Assembly: GCA_019321725.1 (NCBI GenBank)
Contig: CM033106.1
Location: 30,492,118-30,556,117 of the forward strand
Length of the DNA: 64,000 bases
Direction: 5' to 3'
Origin: Paulownia fortunei
Taxonomy: Eukaryota; Streptophyta; Magnoliopsida; Lamiales; Paulowniaceae
Positions 25,801 to 37,410 of the stretch are shown in pieces. Every line of letters begins with the position of its first letter. The stretch's first letter is position 1. The notes below the pieces were generated by a model, which saw only the letters and a list, made by a program, of their open reading frames with translations, ran no database searches and was not told the DNA's origin. The translations under genes and the position numbers were made by a program.

Positions 25801-26880
25801 GACTTTCTAGTATTGTATTTTATATGAAAAATCAAACTCAAAAACTTCAGGAGATGACAGGAGATTTAGGTTAAGTTTGAGCTTTGGATTTTCTACCGAA
25901 ATTTAAGATCCAATCATAGTATTAGGACTTTCAGGGACATTCTTTTAATATTCTCTGTTTTTTTTTTTTTTTTCCTTTTTTCTAAAGTAAGCAATTTGTT
26001 TTCTATTTGTCAAAAAATATGAAAATAATTCCTAATAAATAACATAGTTTCTGAATTGCAATTCTCTGCTTAAGTATATTCATTTTAAACCAGATATTTA
26101 CGTAGTAAAAAACAATATGAGAACCCATTTACACATATATTCAAAGATTGACCACAAAATTATAGATTACTGGTGTAGTACTAAAACATATGTATATGTT
26201 TTGTTCAAACTTTCTCTTTAGTACAAAAAGATCATGATTTTTTTTTACAACTTATTTTTTCCACTCACCTTAATATTATACTTCTTCTATTTAAAATTGG
26301 ATATCTCTATTTTTTTATTGACATTTAAATTATCAAATAAAATCCAAATTAAAACAGTCAAATTAGGACGAAATTTGAAGCATAAATTTAAAATTAAGGA
26401 AAGCAAAGTTCCATCCGAGCATAATATATACATGTTCAAATTATATATTTTCACAGAACAATTTAAGTTCAAGGAGAAATTTTAAATGCAAAAAACTTTT
26501 AGATTCATGTACAATGAAAGACGTAGGGCTATTTTACCAAAAATTAATTTCACTGTGACGAGAAAAGCATGGAATGCGTAGTACGCACTCCGCGTACCCC
26601 AGAGGAAGACGAGTTTACATAGTGCAAAAAAGAAGTGAAGAGAAGTCCACAATGTACAACTCCACTAGGACACCGTACCACTCCACGTCACAAATCTTTT
26701 TGAAGCAGCCATTTGTCTAAAATGATACATGCTTACAGTTACGGTGCGTTCACATTGACGCCGTTACGAGTTAAAACTTATAACCACCGCCGTTTGAAAA
26801 CGTGGACCGTGGCACCCAGCGCCAGCTAACGCCGTCAAATAAATAGTCATCTCACCCTTTCCTTCCTGAAAATTATAAAG
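22841..26880. other. Intergenic DNA between CIF and RING genes
   Basis: Begins with the CIF 3' UTR. The rest is AT-rich with many homopolymer runs and only short, non-recognisable frames. The last 300 bases are less AT-rich and probably hold the RING gene promoter; CCACGTCAC at 26,682 is an ACGT-type motif. Confidence 0.5.
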
Positions 26881-28209
26881 TACTGTTGCAGAAGAAGGGT
26901 CACAACCTTTTTCGCTCTCTACCTCCCGCGTATTTCTCTCTCTATGCATACACAAATCGTATGTATTGTATTTATATACATATATGCATATGTCATTTAT
27001 ATAAGTTACTGACTCTCAGCGTACACTTACACACAGTCTCTCTCTCCTCTTTTTGTCTAGGGTTCGTGAGCGGTGAAAGGGTACGGTTCGATCACGTAAG
27101 TTTCGTTTGTTTTATACGGAGACGCAATATTTTTTTGCTATTTCTGTAAAGTATGTGGATTAGTTTTTGTTTGTTTATCGTTTTCTTTGTGAAAACATGT
27201 TAAGAGGAGGTGAAAATTGAAATTGTGTGGATTGGAGTTGGTAAATATAATGCCAAAATATTTTGACTTTGATTTCAGTTGTTTAGGCATGAGTTTCGGA
27301 TCTCTATTGACCTCTGCAGTGTCGGACTCGTCGTATTTTTAGGGTTTCTACTATTCTTCTCCAAAAATAGCACTTGAAACTCGAGTATTACTGTATTAGT
27401 TTTTCCTTTTTTTACCAATATAAGGTTTATTGGTTTAGGTATTTATTCCTTTTGAATCTATTTCTATGTAATTATTATGCATCCGGTTTTCTTATACTTT
27501 TTGTGTAATTTGTTTGACGAATAGCTGTTCCCGAGTTGTTGAAGGTGCGGGTAATTAGCAAGAGTGAATTATTTAATAGGAAAGTGTGCAGTGATTCTGA
27601 TTTATTTGATTGTTGAATTCAGTTGTTTTGTTCATATTTTTATTTTGTTGAGGTTAGTTACTGTTGAAATAAGTTTCAGTTGTGGAAATTATTTACTCAC
27701 AGTGGAACGCACTATGTGAGAATTTTAATTAGGGAAGGTATGTCTTACAGCGCTTCAATTTTTACTTGTCGCATTGTATGATGATTTTGTTGTAAATGAT
27801 GATTTTCATTTCTCCACATATTGCAAATTGTAAACGGATTTAAGCTATTTCAAGGATCTAGAGAAAATCGTGATTGATATATTTCTTGCGTATTTGTTGA
27901 TCTAAATGAGTTGAGACGTTTGTGTTAGAATTATGAATTTCTAAGGCCTAGTATGTAGATTACTACTTATGTTTAAGAAGGTGTAGGGGATTTGCTATGT
28001 TATATTACATTGTGGATAAAAACAGATGGATGAACAAGTACCTGTATCTTTAACTTCTTAATTAGTCGGTTGATGGTAGTTGACTTTCATTTTATAATTG
28101 CAGGTAACTTATGTTCTGTTGATGTCCTTCACATTCTTTTTTCTGAGGTCATTGATGTAAAAGGCAATTAACCATAGTTATCGCTTCTTGGGCCTGTGTG
28201 TGAGAAAGA

Positions 28210-31200
28210 ATGGGGGCTGCTTGTTGTGTCGCTGCTAAGGATAGAACTATAACAAATAGATCACCTGGTGAAACTTTGCAGAGGCATGCCCGTTATTCGC
28301 CAACTTGGAGCTTTCGATGGGATAATCGTGGACGAGTAGCTGGGGAAGAGACACCTGCAAACTGGTTACATGATGGAGGCTGTGGAAACAATCGAATGGA
28401 AGTCAAATTTGGTACCACTGTTGAAACTGCATTTGCTTCTGAGGAGGGTAGTCCATTAGATAGTTTTCGATCACTTGCATGGCAAAAGTCCCCAATTTCT
28501 GAAGGAAATGGCAGAATTTTAAGGCTTCCCTCTTCTGGTAAATCACTATATGGCAGTTCCTATCTTCTAATCTTAAATGTTCTATAATTGTGAAGTATAA
28601 TGATTGAAAGGAAGTTCAACTGTAATTCTTTATCACCGAAATCCCATTCTACCCGTCACTATGATGGTGAAGTGGAGAACATATTGTATCCCTTTTCTGG
28701 GTTATCTGCTGTACTATGAAAGGGGACATGTATCTGCAATTTATTAGGTAGTTCACGCGTTGAAGGAAAAGATTATGAATTATCTTCTGGTACTATTATG
28801 GACAGCTTTCAGGCAATGCTAGTATCACCCCACTAGATGCATCAATAAACAGAGTTCTATTGAATCAGAAAATGAAAGGTTTATAGGGGAAGATTAGTAC
28901 TGATGGACGGATGAAGAAGATAAAGAGATTGTTACTTTTATAGTTAACACATTTGCAATTCTCCGTTTTGTTGGGTTAAATCTAGTGAAGTTAGCACACA
29001 GAAGCAGAGAAGCAGATTTACACGAGTTGCTTATATTTGTTGCCCGAATGGATGTTTGTTGTGCATGTGTTGTTGGCTTGAGGGGAAAGGGAAAGGGTAT
29101 ACGATGTTAAAGACTCTCTGGTTGTACCTTGCAGTTGAACTTCTGCTCAGGGTGCATGAGATGGGAAGCTACCCGAACAAGAGTACTATGGTTACAGACA
29201 GTGTATTACAATGATTACTCTTGTTTTGCTAGGTTAAGAAGACTCTCTTAGAATTTTTCTTCCAAGAAAAAGGGCTGAGATAATTATTATGCTTTTGAAA
29301 CCTTTGCTGTGAGACTTGGAGCTCCCAGAATTTGTGCACTTTTGTTAGATATATAGGTACTCCACAAATGTTAGGGGTGTGTTTTATGTGGTTCTGTTTC
29401 TACAAAAGCTGCAAAATGGAAGTAATTGTTTCATTGGAATGCAAATCAATAAGAGGTTTGCAATGGACTAAAATATGAAGCATTTTCCAGATGATGTTAA
29501 TTTTTGGGTTTGTTTGGGAAGTTTCTCAAATCTGGCTGGGAATGTAAAATTTCTGAAAACTGATGTGAGGAAGTTGATTGTCCGTTTCTAGCATTTTAAG
29601 CTTCATGTGATGCCTTAATCATGTTAATTGTATTGAATTTTTATTTAATACCAGCTGCATCTACACTTGCGAAGGCTATTTATTTAACTAAAGAAAAGCT
29701 AGAAAAATATGTTCCTGCTATGCAATATTTTGAGAACTGAAGAATGTGCATTTATGCATGTGTGAGAGAGAGAGTTCAAATAAGTTGAAAAGCTGAATAT
29801 ATTAGGTTAAGTTATAGGTCTAAACAGGACAGATGTGTGCAGGATTTGTACATACGAGGTTTTTCATGTCCTCATTCGTAATGTAAGTTGTTTGTTCATA
29901 TTGATCAAGGCATTTAAGTTTCCTAGAGTAGCCCATTCTCGAAGAAGCCTGGTCTTATCAAGATGTTTTGCCTTTTCTTTTTTCTTTAAAAAGTCAGACC
30001 GCTGTAAACCATGGAGAATTTTATGACTTGAGTTGATTCCGTTGTAGAAAATGATGGTTCAAGAATATGCTCCTTTATCTATCAGATTCATTATCTCTGT
30101 TTTGAACACATAGTAAGAAAGACTGGCAATCCATGAATCAAGTTCTTCTTCACCGATGCATCATAGCAGAATTATGATAGATATTTCATGTTTTACATAT
30201 ATAATAGAACGTGAGTGTAATTTTATTTTGTTCCGTATTTGATATCTTTGGTGCTTATTTAGTTATCTTTTCTGCAGATCAAGCTATTTCACAGAATATT
30301 GTAGAGGTATGTGGAGAGCATAGATAAAGTTAGTTTGATTTCTTTTGGTCCATGTAAACATGCAAATATGTAGCATGGAATTCCTCTTCCCAAGTTTAAA
30401 CATTGTTTTCTTTTTCTTTTCTCTGTTGACTGTTCAGGTGAAGGAGTCAACAGACTCGCCATCTGTTTCATACCCATCACCTATAAAGCTCTCTCCTTCA
30501 GTCCCTTCAGTTTCATCTATGTCCGCATCTCCTCTGTCTTCCCAAAGTCACCTCCCTCCAAACTCAACTCCTTCCAGATGGCATCACCGTTCTCCAGGAC
30601 ATTGGTTTCTACGTCAAGTATCTGATAGCAGAATTCCAGAGTACAAGTCACCAACATTCTCAATATCTGAAGAGCCGTCTTTGTTTCTGCCCCTGCTTGG
30701 GGAAATGAATCGACCAGGGGCTCCAATGGTGGGTCTTCAGACAGTTGGTCAATCCCTGCCTTCTCTGAGCTCGTGACTACTCGGAGAGAGAGGTGGTCTT
30801 TTGATAGTGAAACATCAGGCTTCAGTCGGGACAAAATTACTAGATCTAGTGGGCATAATTCAGGATCTCCTTCTTTTGATCTCCAAACTTGTGGTATTTG
30901 TACAAAGCTTTTAACTGAGAGATCTTCATGGGGGTGGAGCAGCCAAAAAATAATATCCACCAATGAACTTGCTGTGGTTTCTGTTTTAACTTGTGGTCAC
31001 GTTTACCATGGTGAATGCTTGGAGTATATGACTCCTGAAATCAACAAGTATGACCCTGCTTGCCCAGTTTGTACTTTTGGGGAGAAACGGGCTGTGAAGA
31101 TGTCTGAAAAGGCATTGAAAGCTGAACTGGATTCAAAGGCTAGAAAGCGGTCTAGGAAACGTGTTGTTGACAGTGATCTCAGTGGTGATATTTTGTTTGA

Positions 31201-31387
31201 TCATCATAAAAGTGGAGTTGATGGAATGGGTCCTAAGATGAGCTCAAGTTCAAGCATGAAGAGCTCATTGGGAAAGCCTTTTTTGAGACGCCACTTCTCA
31301 TTTGGCTCAAAAACAAGCAGATCGTTGCCTGATAATCAATCTACTCTAAGGAGGGGCTTTTTCTGGGCAAGATCTAGCAAGGACTGA
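28210..31387 (+). CDS. RING-H2 finger protein, frame broken by 1 base
   Basis: Coding exons 28210-28537, 30278-30306 and 30438-31387, after a probable 5' UTR intron 27,096-28,103. The protein starts MGAACCVAAKDRTI; Gly2 followed by Cys5 and Cys6 could be lipidated (inference). A Ser/Pro-rich middle follows, then a RING-H2 domain at about residues 271-330: CGIC, then LTCGHVYHGEC and CPVC (C3H2C3). The tail is basic and Ser-rich, ending WARSSKD. Such proteins are usually E3 ubiquitin ligases; this subfamily is uncharacterised to my knowledge. The reading frame shifts inside exon 3: the first part stays open to a stop at 30,774-30,776, while the RING is in the next frame. One extra T in the run at 30,680-30,682 restores SISEEPSFVSAPAWGNES and one continuous frame of 435 codons. 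It is either a sequence error or a damaged allele lacking the RING. Confidence 0.8.
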
Positions 31388-33650
31388 GCTTCCTTATGGA
31401 TTTAAAAGTAAGTGTCCCATTTTATCTTTCCGAGTAAACTGTATATTATGTTACATCTTTATTCTAGGGAGCACTTGAGATTTCATGATAGTTCAATACC
31501 ATTCAAATCAGTTCTGGTACATATGCATAGTACAATCCATTTGTCAAACCTTCTGACAGTTATATATATTTTCCCTTTACAATATGCGTCCTGAGATGCC
31601 GTATTTTTGTAGCCTCAGTTCCAAGGTTGGATATCTCTATTGGACAGTGCACATGAAGGAAGTGGGACAGAAGCCATCAGCTTCTTCATCAAGAAAAGGC
31701 AGACATAGGATATAGCTACTGCAGACACACACTGTAAAGAAGGGGGATAATACTAAATGAAGTTTCGATTCATTGTTATATAGAAAAAGGAAAATGGTAG
31801 GAATGGAATTCATAAGACTGTATGCTTTGTTTTGTGTAATGGTAATTTGGTTGTTTCCTGTTTAAGTGCATGAAATCACCCTGCAGGCCTGTGTTAATGC
31901 CTGTAGGCTTGAAGCTTAAGTTCTCGTTTCTTACGTGTAGGAGTTGATTATATATGCGGTTCCTATCCCTTTTGGGGTTGTTTGTAAATTGGGCCCATGT
32001 TGGAGTTGGACAGCTTCTGCGAAGACGCATGACAGGGTTGTCTATTTCAAAATCTTCTACTGCATCTTGCTGGACCAAGCCGGCCCATAATTATCCCTTT
32101 ATGGGCCAACGAAAACCTAGGCCCTGTTTTTTAAACTTACTCGGTTACGAACTATCCTCTTTTGGAATTCCTGGTAAAACTAATAATTTAATTCAATAAT
32201 TAATCTCATGTAATTGACAATAACCATTAATAAATACTATATGGTAATATAGTAAAGTACATATATTTGTCATTTAAAATACCAAAATATGGCGAAGTAA
32301 GGATATTCATTTGTGAGTTATGACTCAGTGCAGGAGTATAGCCGCATAGACGCTATTTTTTTCTCACGTATTTTGTTGTCATCTTTGCATATCATTACTC
32401 ATTAGTGATTCTAGTAACAAGTGTCCTTTTGAATTAAAAAAATAAATTAATCAGAACATATATCAAAATTCATGAACAATACATGCAACATAAAAGGTGC
32501 AACAATATAAACGCGCTTTGGAAGGTGTCGAACTGAAAAAATTGATAGTTTATTTTTAGAGCAAGTCCAACCCTGCGCTATTTGCAGGCTTGGACACCAA
32601 AATAGTGAAAAAAAGCAATCCCAATCTAGCGCTATATACTGCGCTAAAATGAAGCCTTATATAGTGTTGCGCAATTTTTTTTTAATTAAATTTTATACTT
32701 ATTTATTATGTTTAAAAATATTTTAAAAATTTATATTTTATCCTAATTATATATTTTTCAACAAAATTATTTCTTTTTGTATTTTATATGTACTCAAATA
32801 TTTTTAATAAAATATAATTATTTTATCCTAATGGATATTATTAAGATTAAAAATTTATATTGTTAAAATTTATTAAATATTTATTTTTGTATTATTTCAT
32901 TTTATTAAATTGATAAAATACAAAATTATTTCTTTTTTGTATTATTAAATATTTATTTTTGTATTTTATCTAAATTAATGTAATATTTTTACTTTTTTAT
33001 TTAAATTTTATTATCAATTATTTTATTTTTTTATGTTTATTATTTAATTTACAAGCAATTATATTATATCAATAAAATATATTATTTAATTAACTAAATG
33101 TAAAATATAAATTGAATATGTAATTGTATTAATATGTTAATAGATATTTGATGAATTAAAATAGTTATTATAAATGGAATAATAAAAAATATTTCTTAAA
33201 TATTTTTTTTAGAGTAAAATTTAAAATAAATGGACTGAAATTAAATTTTAAATTTAGTGCAGAAAATATATTATTTTAATGTAAAAATTATATTAAAATA
33301 GAATTATGAATTGATCTTACACTAGAACTGTGAGCTCATTGTGTGTGTTGGAAGGTAAATAAATGCTTTTGTTGACGGATCATTCTTGTCTTCATAGTTC
33401 ATCCCAATCCACAGGTCCCTGGTTGAAAGCTTACGTGTCCTTGTTTCAATTACGTGGCAGCTCTGCACTTCATGCAAATCCCTAGCCACCTTCTTCAACA
33501 CGTGTGAAGACCTCATCAACATGCAGAAAATGCCTTCTTCTCGCACCGTTTTCAATCCTCTCTGTTTAAATAAATCCCCAAACACCTCCCTCCCTATAAT
33601 TCCCCAACATCAAGCCAACACAGTTGCCAAAAAAATAATAAACTCTCAAT
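31388..33650. other. RING gene 3' UTR, then AT-rich intergenic DNA
   Basis: The RING gene 3' UTR probably extends several hundred bases. From 32,570 a stretch begins GAGCAAGTCCAACCCTGCGC and turns extremely AT-rich until about 33,310. That start resembles one end of a non-autonomous DNA transposon, but no matching second end was found. No gene was recognised. Confidence 0.45.
33433..33505 (+). promoter_or_regulatory. ABRE-like cluster of the dehydrin promoter
   Basis: Three ACGT-core elements within 73 bases: ACGTGTC at 33,433, ACGTGGC at 33,452 and ACACGTGT at 33,498. A CATGCA (RY-like) motif lies at about 33,471. ABF/AREB bZIPs bind ABREs and drive ABA-, drought- and seed-induced dehydrin expression. 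The cluster lies about 155-225 bp upstream of the TATA box. Confidence 0.65.
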
Positions 33651-33658
33651 TCTCAACG

Positions 33659-33666
33659 CTATAAAA
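33659..33666 (+). promoter_or_regulatory. TATA box of the dehydrin gene
   Basis: CTATAAAA, 110 bases upstream of the start codon, in the expected position for a short-leader stress gene. Confidence 0.65.
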
Positions 33667-33775
33667 CTCCCATCACCCCGTATTCATCTTGAAGTTATCT
33701 CGTCCTTGGAACTTTGTGATTTACTGAAGTAGTTGTTGATTCTGTTTCAGAAGGAAAAAGTCGAGATTTAAGTTA

Positions 33776-34522
33776 ATGGCGGATTTACGCGATGAGCATG
33801 GGAATCCGATCCAGCTGACGGATCAGTATGGACAACCGGTTCAGCTGACTGATGAGTACGGCAAACCCATGCACCTTAAGGGTGTCGCCGTCACGCAGAC
33901 GGCGGGAGTGGAAGCGCAGAGCCACGAACCGCAGCAGCAGCAGCAGCATCAACAACATCAAGAGCATCTTCGTCGCTCCGGCAGCTCGAGCTCTAGCTCG
34001 GTCAGTTTCTGTTAGTGAATTATGTGACAAAAGAATTTCTTTCAAATGAAATATTCTGTCATATTATATATCGCATGTATATATCGCATGTTTCTTGCTT
34101 AAAATGAAAAAAAAAAAAAAGAAAAAGAAAAATTAGGTGTCTTCATGAAGTCAGATGTGTATATATTCATATAATTCTTCTTACAGTCTTCATTCCATTC
34201 GTCATCTAGTCTCTGAGTACCGTATGTACTTCATGTATGAGACATGAATTAACAATTTGTTATGTGGATTGAGAATACATAGTCGGAGGATGATGGGCAA
34301 GGAGGAAGAAGAAAAAAGAAGGGGCTGAAGGAGAAAATAAAGGAGACGTTTGGGGCAGGGACGCACAAAGACAAGGATGAGGCCGCACACAGCACACCAG
34401 CCACTACTACACCGGAGAGCAAAACGTCAACCACCGTCCCGGGGCAGGCTCCCGAGCACGAGAAGAAAGGCATCATGGAGAAGATCAAGGAGAAGCTTCC
34501 GGGCCACCACCATGAACACTAA
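33776..34522 (+). CDS. YnSK2 dehydrin (group 2 LEA protein)
   Basis: Two exons, 33776-34000 and 34283-34522, encode 154 aa. Three Y-type segments come in tandem: DEHGNPIQ (variant), TDQYGQPVQ and [10 protein letters not shown] Gln/His run follows ([14 protein letters not shown]), then the S segment [14 protein letters not shown], which is split by the intron as in other YSK dehydrins. The first K segment is divergent ([16 protein letters not shown]), and the second is nearly canonical and C-terminal ([15 protein letters not shown]). The protein is hydrophilic and disordered, with no signal peptide, consistent with a cytosolic or nuclear protectant during drying, cold or seed maturation. K segments are known to form amphipathic helices on membranes; the S segment is a CK2 target in relatives. 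ABREs upstream support ABA control. It resembles RAB18/DHN1-type proteins. Confidence 0.96.
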
Positions 34523-34687
34523 GGAAAGATGTTGAGGACAAGCCAGAGTAATAATTAATGCCGATATGTATGTTTAACAATGTTAATTTGTACGTTAGAA
34601 TGTCTATTCCTATATGGAATGTATGGAGTATTTTGGATTGTGGAGTTCTTGCTAGCTAGTTTCTCAGTTTTAGGTTGATTTTGTTGT

Positions 34688-35195
34688 ATTGTTTGCTGTA
34701 ATGAATTTGCATGTGATTGTATAAGACGGAGTCGACTGGTTATGCTTTCATTTTTATTTTCATGTGTTGTTGTGCCCTTCGTTTGTAAACTTTCTTGAAG
34801 GATTGCAATCACATTTGACTGTGGTATGCAATGATCAGCCTGGAAAAAAGATGACACTAGTCAAGGACACGCAAGAGCTTTCCACTTCAAATTTTTTGAT
34901 GCAATAATACATTGCATTGATAATTATTTTAATGGAATTTGTAATAGAAGACGTTTCTTGTAGCGCTGTAATAAGATTTATAATAGAATTTGTAATAGCG
35001 ATTTTAACTCGTTAATTGCGGGTATTTGTTTTTATTTGTATTAATTTTTATGCATATTTGATTATTTTATATTTAGCTATTTCCACTTCTTAACTTTAAG
35101 AAAGTACAAATAACTTCTTTTTATTTCAGGAACAGTAAATTCAATTGATCAACTGGTATATTGAAATTCAGATATTAGAGTGGATTAAAATTAGG
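34688..35195 (+). repeat. Dehydrin 3'-flank duplication, copy A
   Basis: About 500 bp starting ATTGTTTGCTGTAATGAATT, in or just after the dehydrin 3' UTR. It matches 36,377-37,925 in the same order and orientation. This copy has no insertion and so shows the empty site of the solo LTR. Confidence 0.85.
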
Positions 35196-36540
35196 GTAAA
35201 TCTTATTTTACCCCTTTTTAATTATTCAATAAGGTTATAAAATAATTACAATAAGAGAACATCCAAATCAAACTCTTCTTTCATTTTTTTTATATTTTAA
35301 AAATATATATGCGGAAATTATATATATAAGCAATTTATTTTTTATTTTTTCTTTTGTCATTATATTTTGATTCAATTATTTTGTTAAATAAATTTTTAAA
35401 AAATTTTAAAAAAAAATAATTCAAATTTAAATAACAAAATTTAATTATATTTAAAATTAATTAATAAATATAAATTAATATATAAAATTTATTTATAAAA
35501 TTTGTAAAAATTAAAATTTGATATTATTGCATGGTTCAATAAATCAAAATAAAACACTAAAATTAAATTGAATACTATTTTTTTATGAAAATAAAAATCA
35601 AATACCAAATTTAAATTTTTTGTTCAACTTTAATAAATACCAAATTTTCGGTTTTGATTTGATTTTATCGATTTATCAAATTATTTCCACCTCAATAAAA
35701 AAATCACATTGAATTAGAATAGAAAAATATACGATATATTATATGAAAATTATTTTATTGTGAAATATATCTATTTGAATAAACTAAATATACCTCACAG
35801 TATCCAGTCTAATCAAATTCATTAAAATTAATATGGAAATAACATTTATTTTTTTATATCAATCAAGACACATTTCACTGTTGTATTTATAATTTAGTTA
35901 TTCCATCTTTAAAAAAAATAAATAGAGCAAAATTTATATATTAAAGTGTATTTATGACTAAAATTAAATCTTTTCTGAAACATGAGATTAAATTTGCAAA
36001 ACCTCTTGAATTATGAAACTAAAAGTATATTTTCATGTGTTTGGAAAATGCAAAAACAATTATATCAGTTAATAAGATATTTGATTTATTTAACATATGC
36101 TTTCTTAAGCCGTCCAAGTATGAATTTTATATTATATTTATTAATTTGCTAATTTCTTCTGAAAATATATGAAAAAATTATATTTATAAGAAGTTCACCT
36201 TTTATTTTATCTTTGACCATTTTCGATTTTATGATTTTATTTTAAAATAAAAAAATTAAATGGCAAAATTTAATTTGTATTTTGAATTTATTATTTTTAG
36301 TTTGGTAAATTAAAATTAAGAAAAAAAATATAAGATTAATTAATAAATATAAAATAAGATATAACAACTATTTATAATTGTTTGGTGTAATGAATTTGCA
36401 TGTGATTGTGTGAGATGGAGTCGACTGCTTATGCTTCCATTTTTATTTTCGCGTTTGTTGTGCCCTAAGTTGTAAACTTTCTTGAAGGATTGCAATCACA
36501 TTTGACTGTGGTATGCAATGATCAGCCTGGTAAAAAAGAT

Positions 36541-37075
36541 TGTTGGGCACAGCGAATATTTGGAAAATCATACCTACACAATGAGAAACATAAATGATAA
36601 CGATAGAATATGTGCAAATTAAATAATAACGATAGAATATGTGCAAATTTTTGTACGTGTTTGATAAATTACACTCGTCTGTTTGATTTTTTTTTTTTTA
36701 CTAATAGACATTTTTTCGAGAAATGCAAAAATGCACCTTGAGTTTTATGTTTAAAATTTTTGTACGACGATTCTAATAATTAATAAAAAATACTTTCCCA
36801 ACCTTTTTTATTGCTTCAAAAGAAAATTTTAAATACTTTTTCATATTTATCACAATTTGATTCTTATAAATTGTTCACTTGCTCTCTAGTTTTTCTCTAT
36901 CTTGAACCAAGCTCTTCCTCTTCAAGCCTCTGGCTTTTCTCTATCTTGAACCAAGCTCTTCCTCTTCAAGCCAGGAGGGATAATTGTTTGACACTGTACA
37001 ATTTGAGACTGTCATTTCACAGTTCTCATTTTAACTTTTTTTGTGGGGCTCATATATTTGATTATGGACCCAACA
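36541..37075. mobile_element. Solo LTR, 535 bp, with 5-bp target duplication
   Basis: Begins TGTTGGGCAC and ends GACCCAACA, i.e. the TG...CA ends of an LTR with short inverted termini TGTTGGG/CCCAACA. AAGAT flanks it on both sides (36,536-36,540 and 37,076-37,080). The paralogous copy A has a single AAGAT followed by GACAC at the same point, so the insertion is defined to the base. No internal retrotransposon domain is present, so this is a solo LTR left by recombination. It contains a 38-bp direct repeat. The superfamily cannot be told. Confidence 0.88.
36891..36972 (+). repeat. Tandem direct repeat inside the solo LTR
   Basis: Two perfect 38-bp copies beginning TTTTCTCTATCTTGAACC, at 36,891-36,928 and 36,935-36,972, with a 44-bp period. 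Confidence 0.9.
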
Positions 37076-37294
37076 AAGATGACACTGTCATGGACACACA
37101 ACAGCTTTCTACTTCAAATTTTATTATGCAATATTGCATTGCATGGAATTTGTAATAGCTCTGTAGTAAGATTTATAATAGAATTTGTAATAAATTTTAG
37201 CTCTCTAATAAGATCTATAATTGAATTTGTAATAAATTTAACAAATCTTGCAATTTGTAAAATAGACGACCTATAAGATTTTTAATTGTAATAT

Positions 37295-37410
37295 AATTTG
37301 TAATTGTAATTGAAGTAGAATTTGCAATAGAAAAATTTGTAATTGTAATTGAAGTAGAATTTGCAATAGAAAAATTTGTAATTGTAATAAAATTTATAAT
37401 AGAAAATTTA
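37295..37410 (+). repeat. 39-bp minisatellite, about 3 copies
   Basis: Units start at 37,295, 37,334 and 37,373 with AATTTGTAATTGTAAT. The first two are nearly identical (…GAAGTAGAATTTGCAATAG…) and the third is degenerate. It fills part of the second gap in copy B of the duplication. Confidence 0.85.

Noticed and set aside
30677..30740. A 64-nt GT-AG mini-intron that might explain the RING frame change
   Set aside because: Splicing there does not land in the RING frame, and it would remove sequence that reads well as protein after restoring one base.
30517..30963. 148-codon minus-strand frame
   Set aside because: Antisense shadow of the RING gene exon; no independent features.
32570..33310. 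Possible MITE starting GAGCAAGTCCAACC
   Set aside because: Only one end resembles a transposon terminus; no inverted partner or target duplication was found, so it is mentioned only within the intergenic entry.
33322..33585. 87-codon minus-strand frame upstream of the dehydrin
   Set aside because: It overlaps the ABRE cluster and has no recognisable domain; the DNA is better explained as promoter.
34249..34488. Minus-strand frame across dehydrin exon 2
   Set aside because: A mirror of the Lys/Glu-rich dehydrin coding sequence; hydrophobic only because of codon complement.
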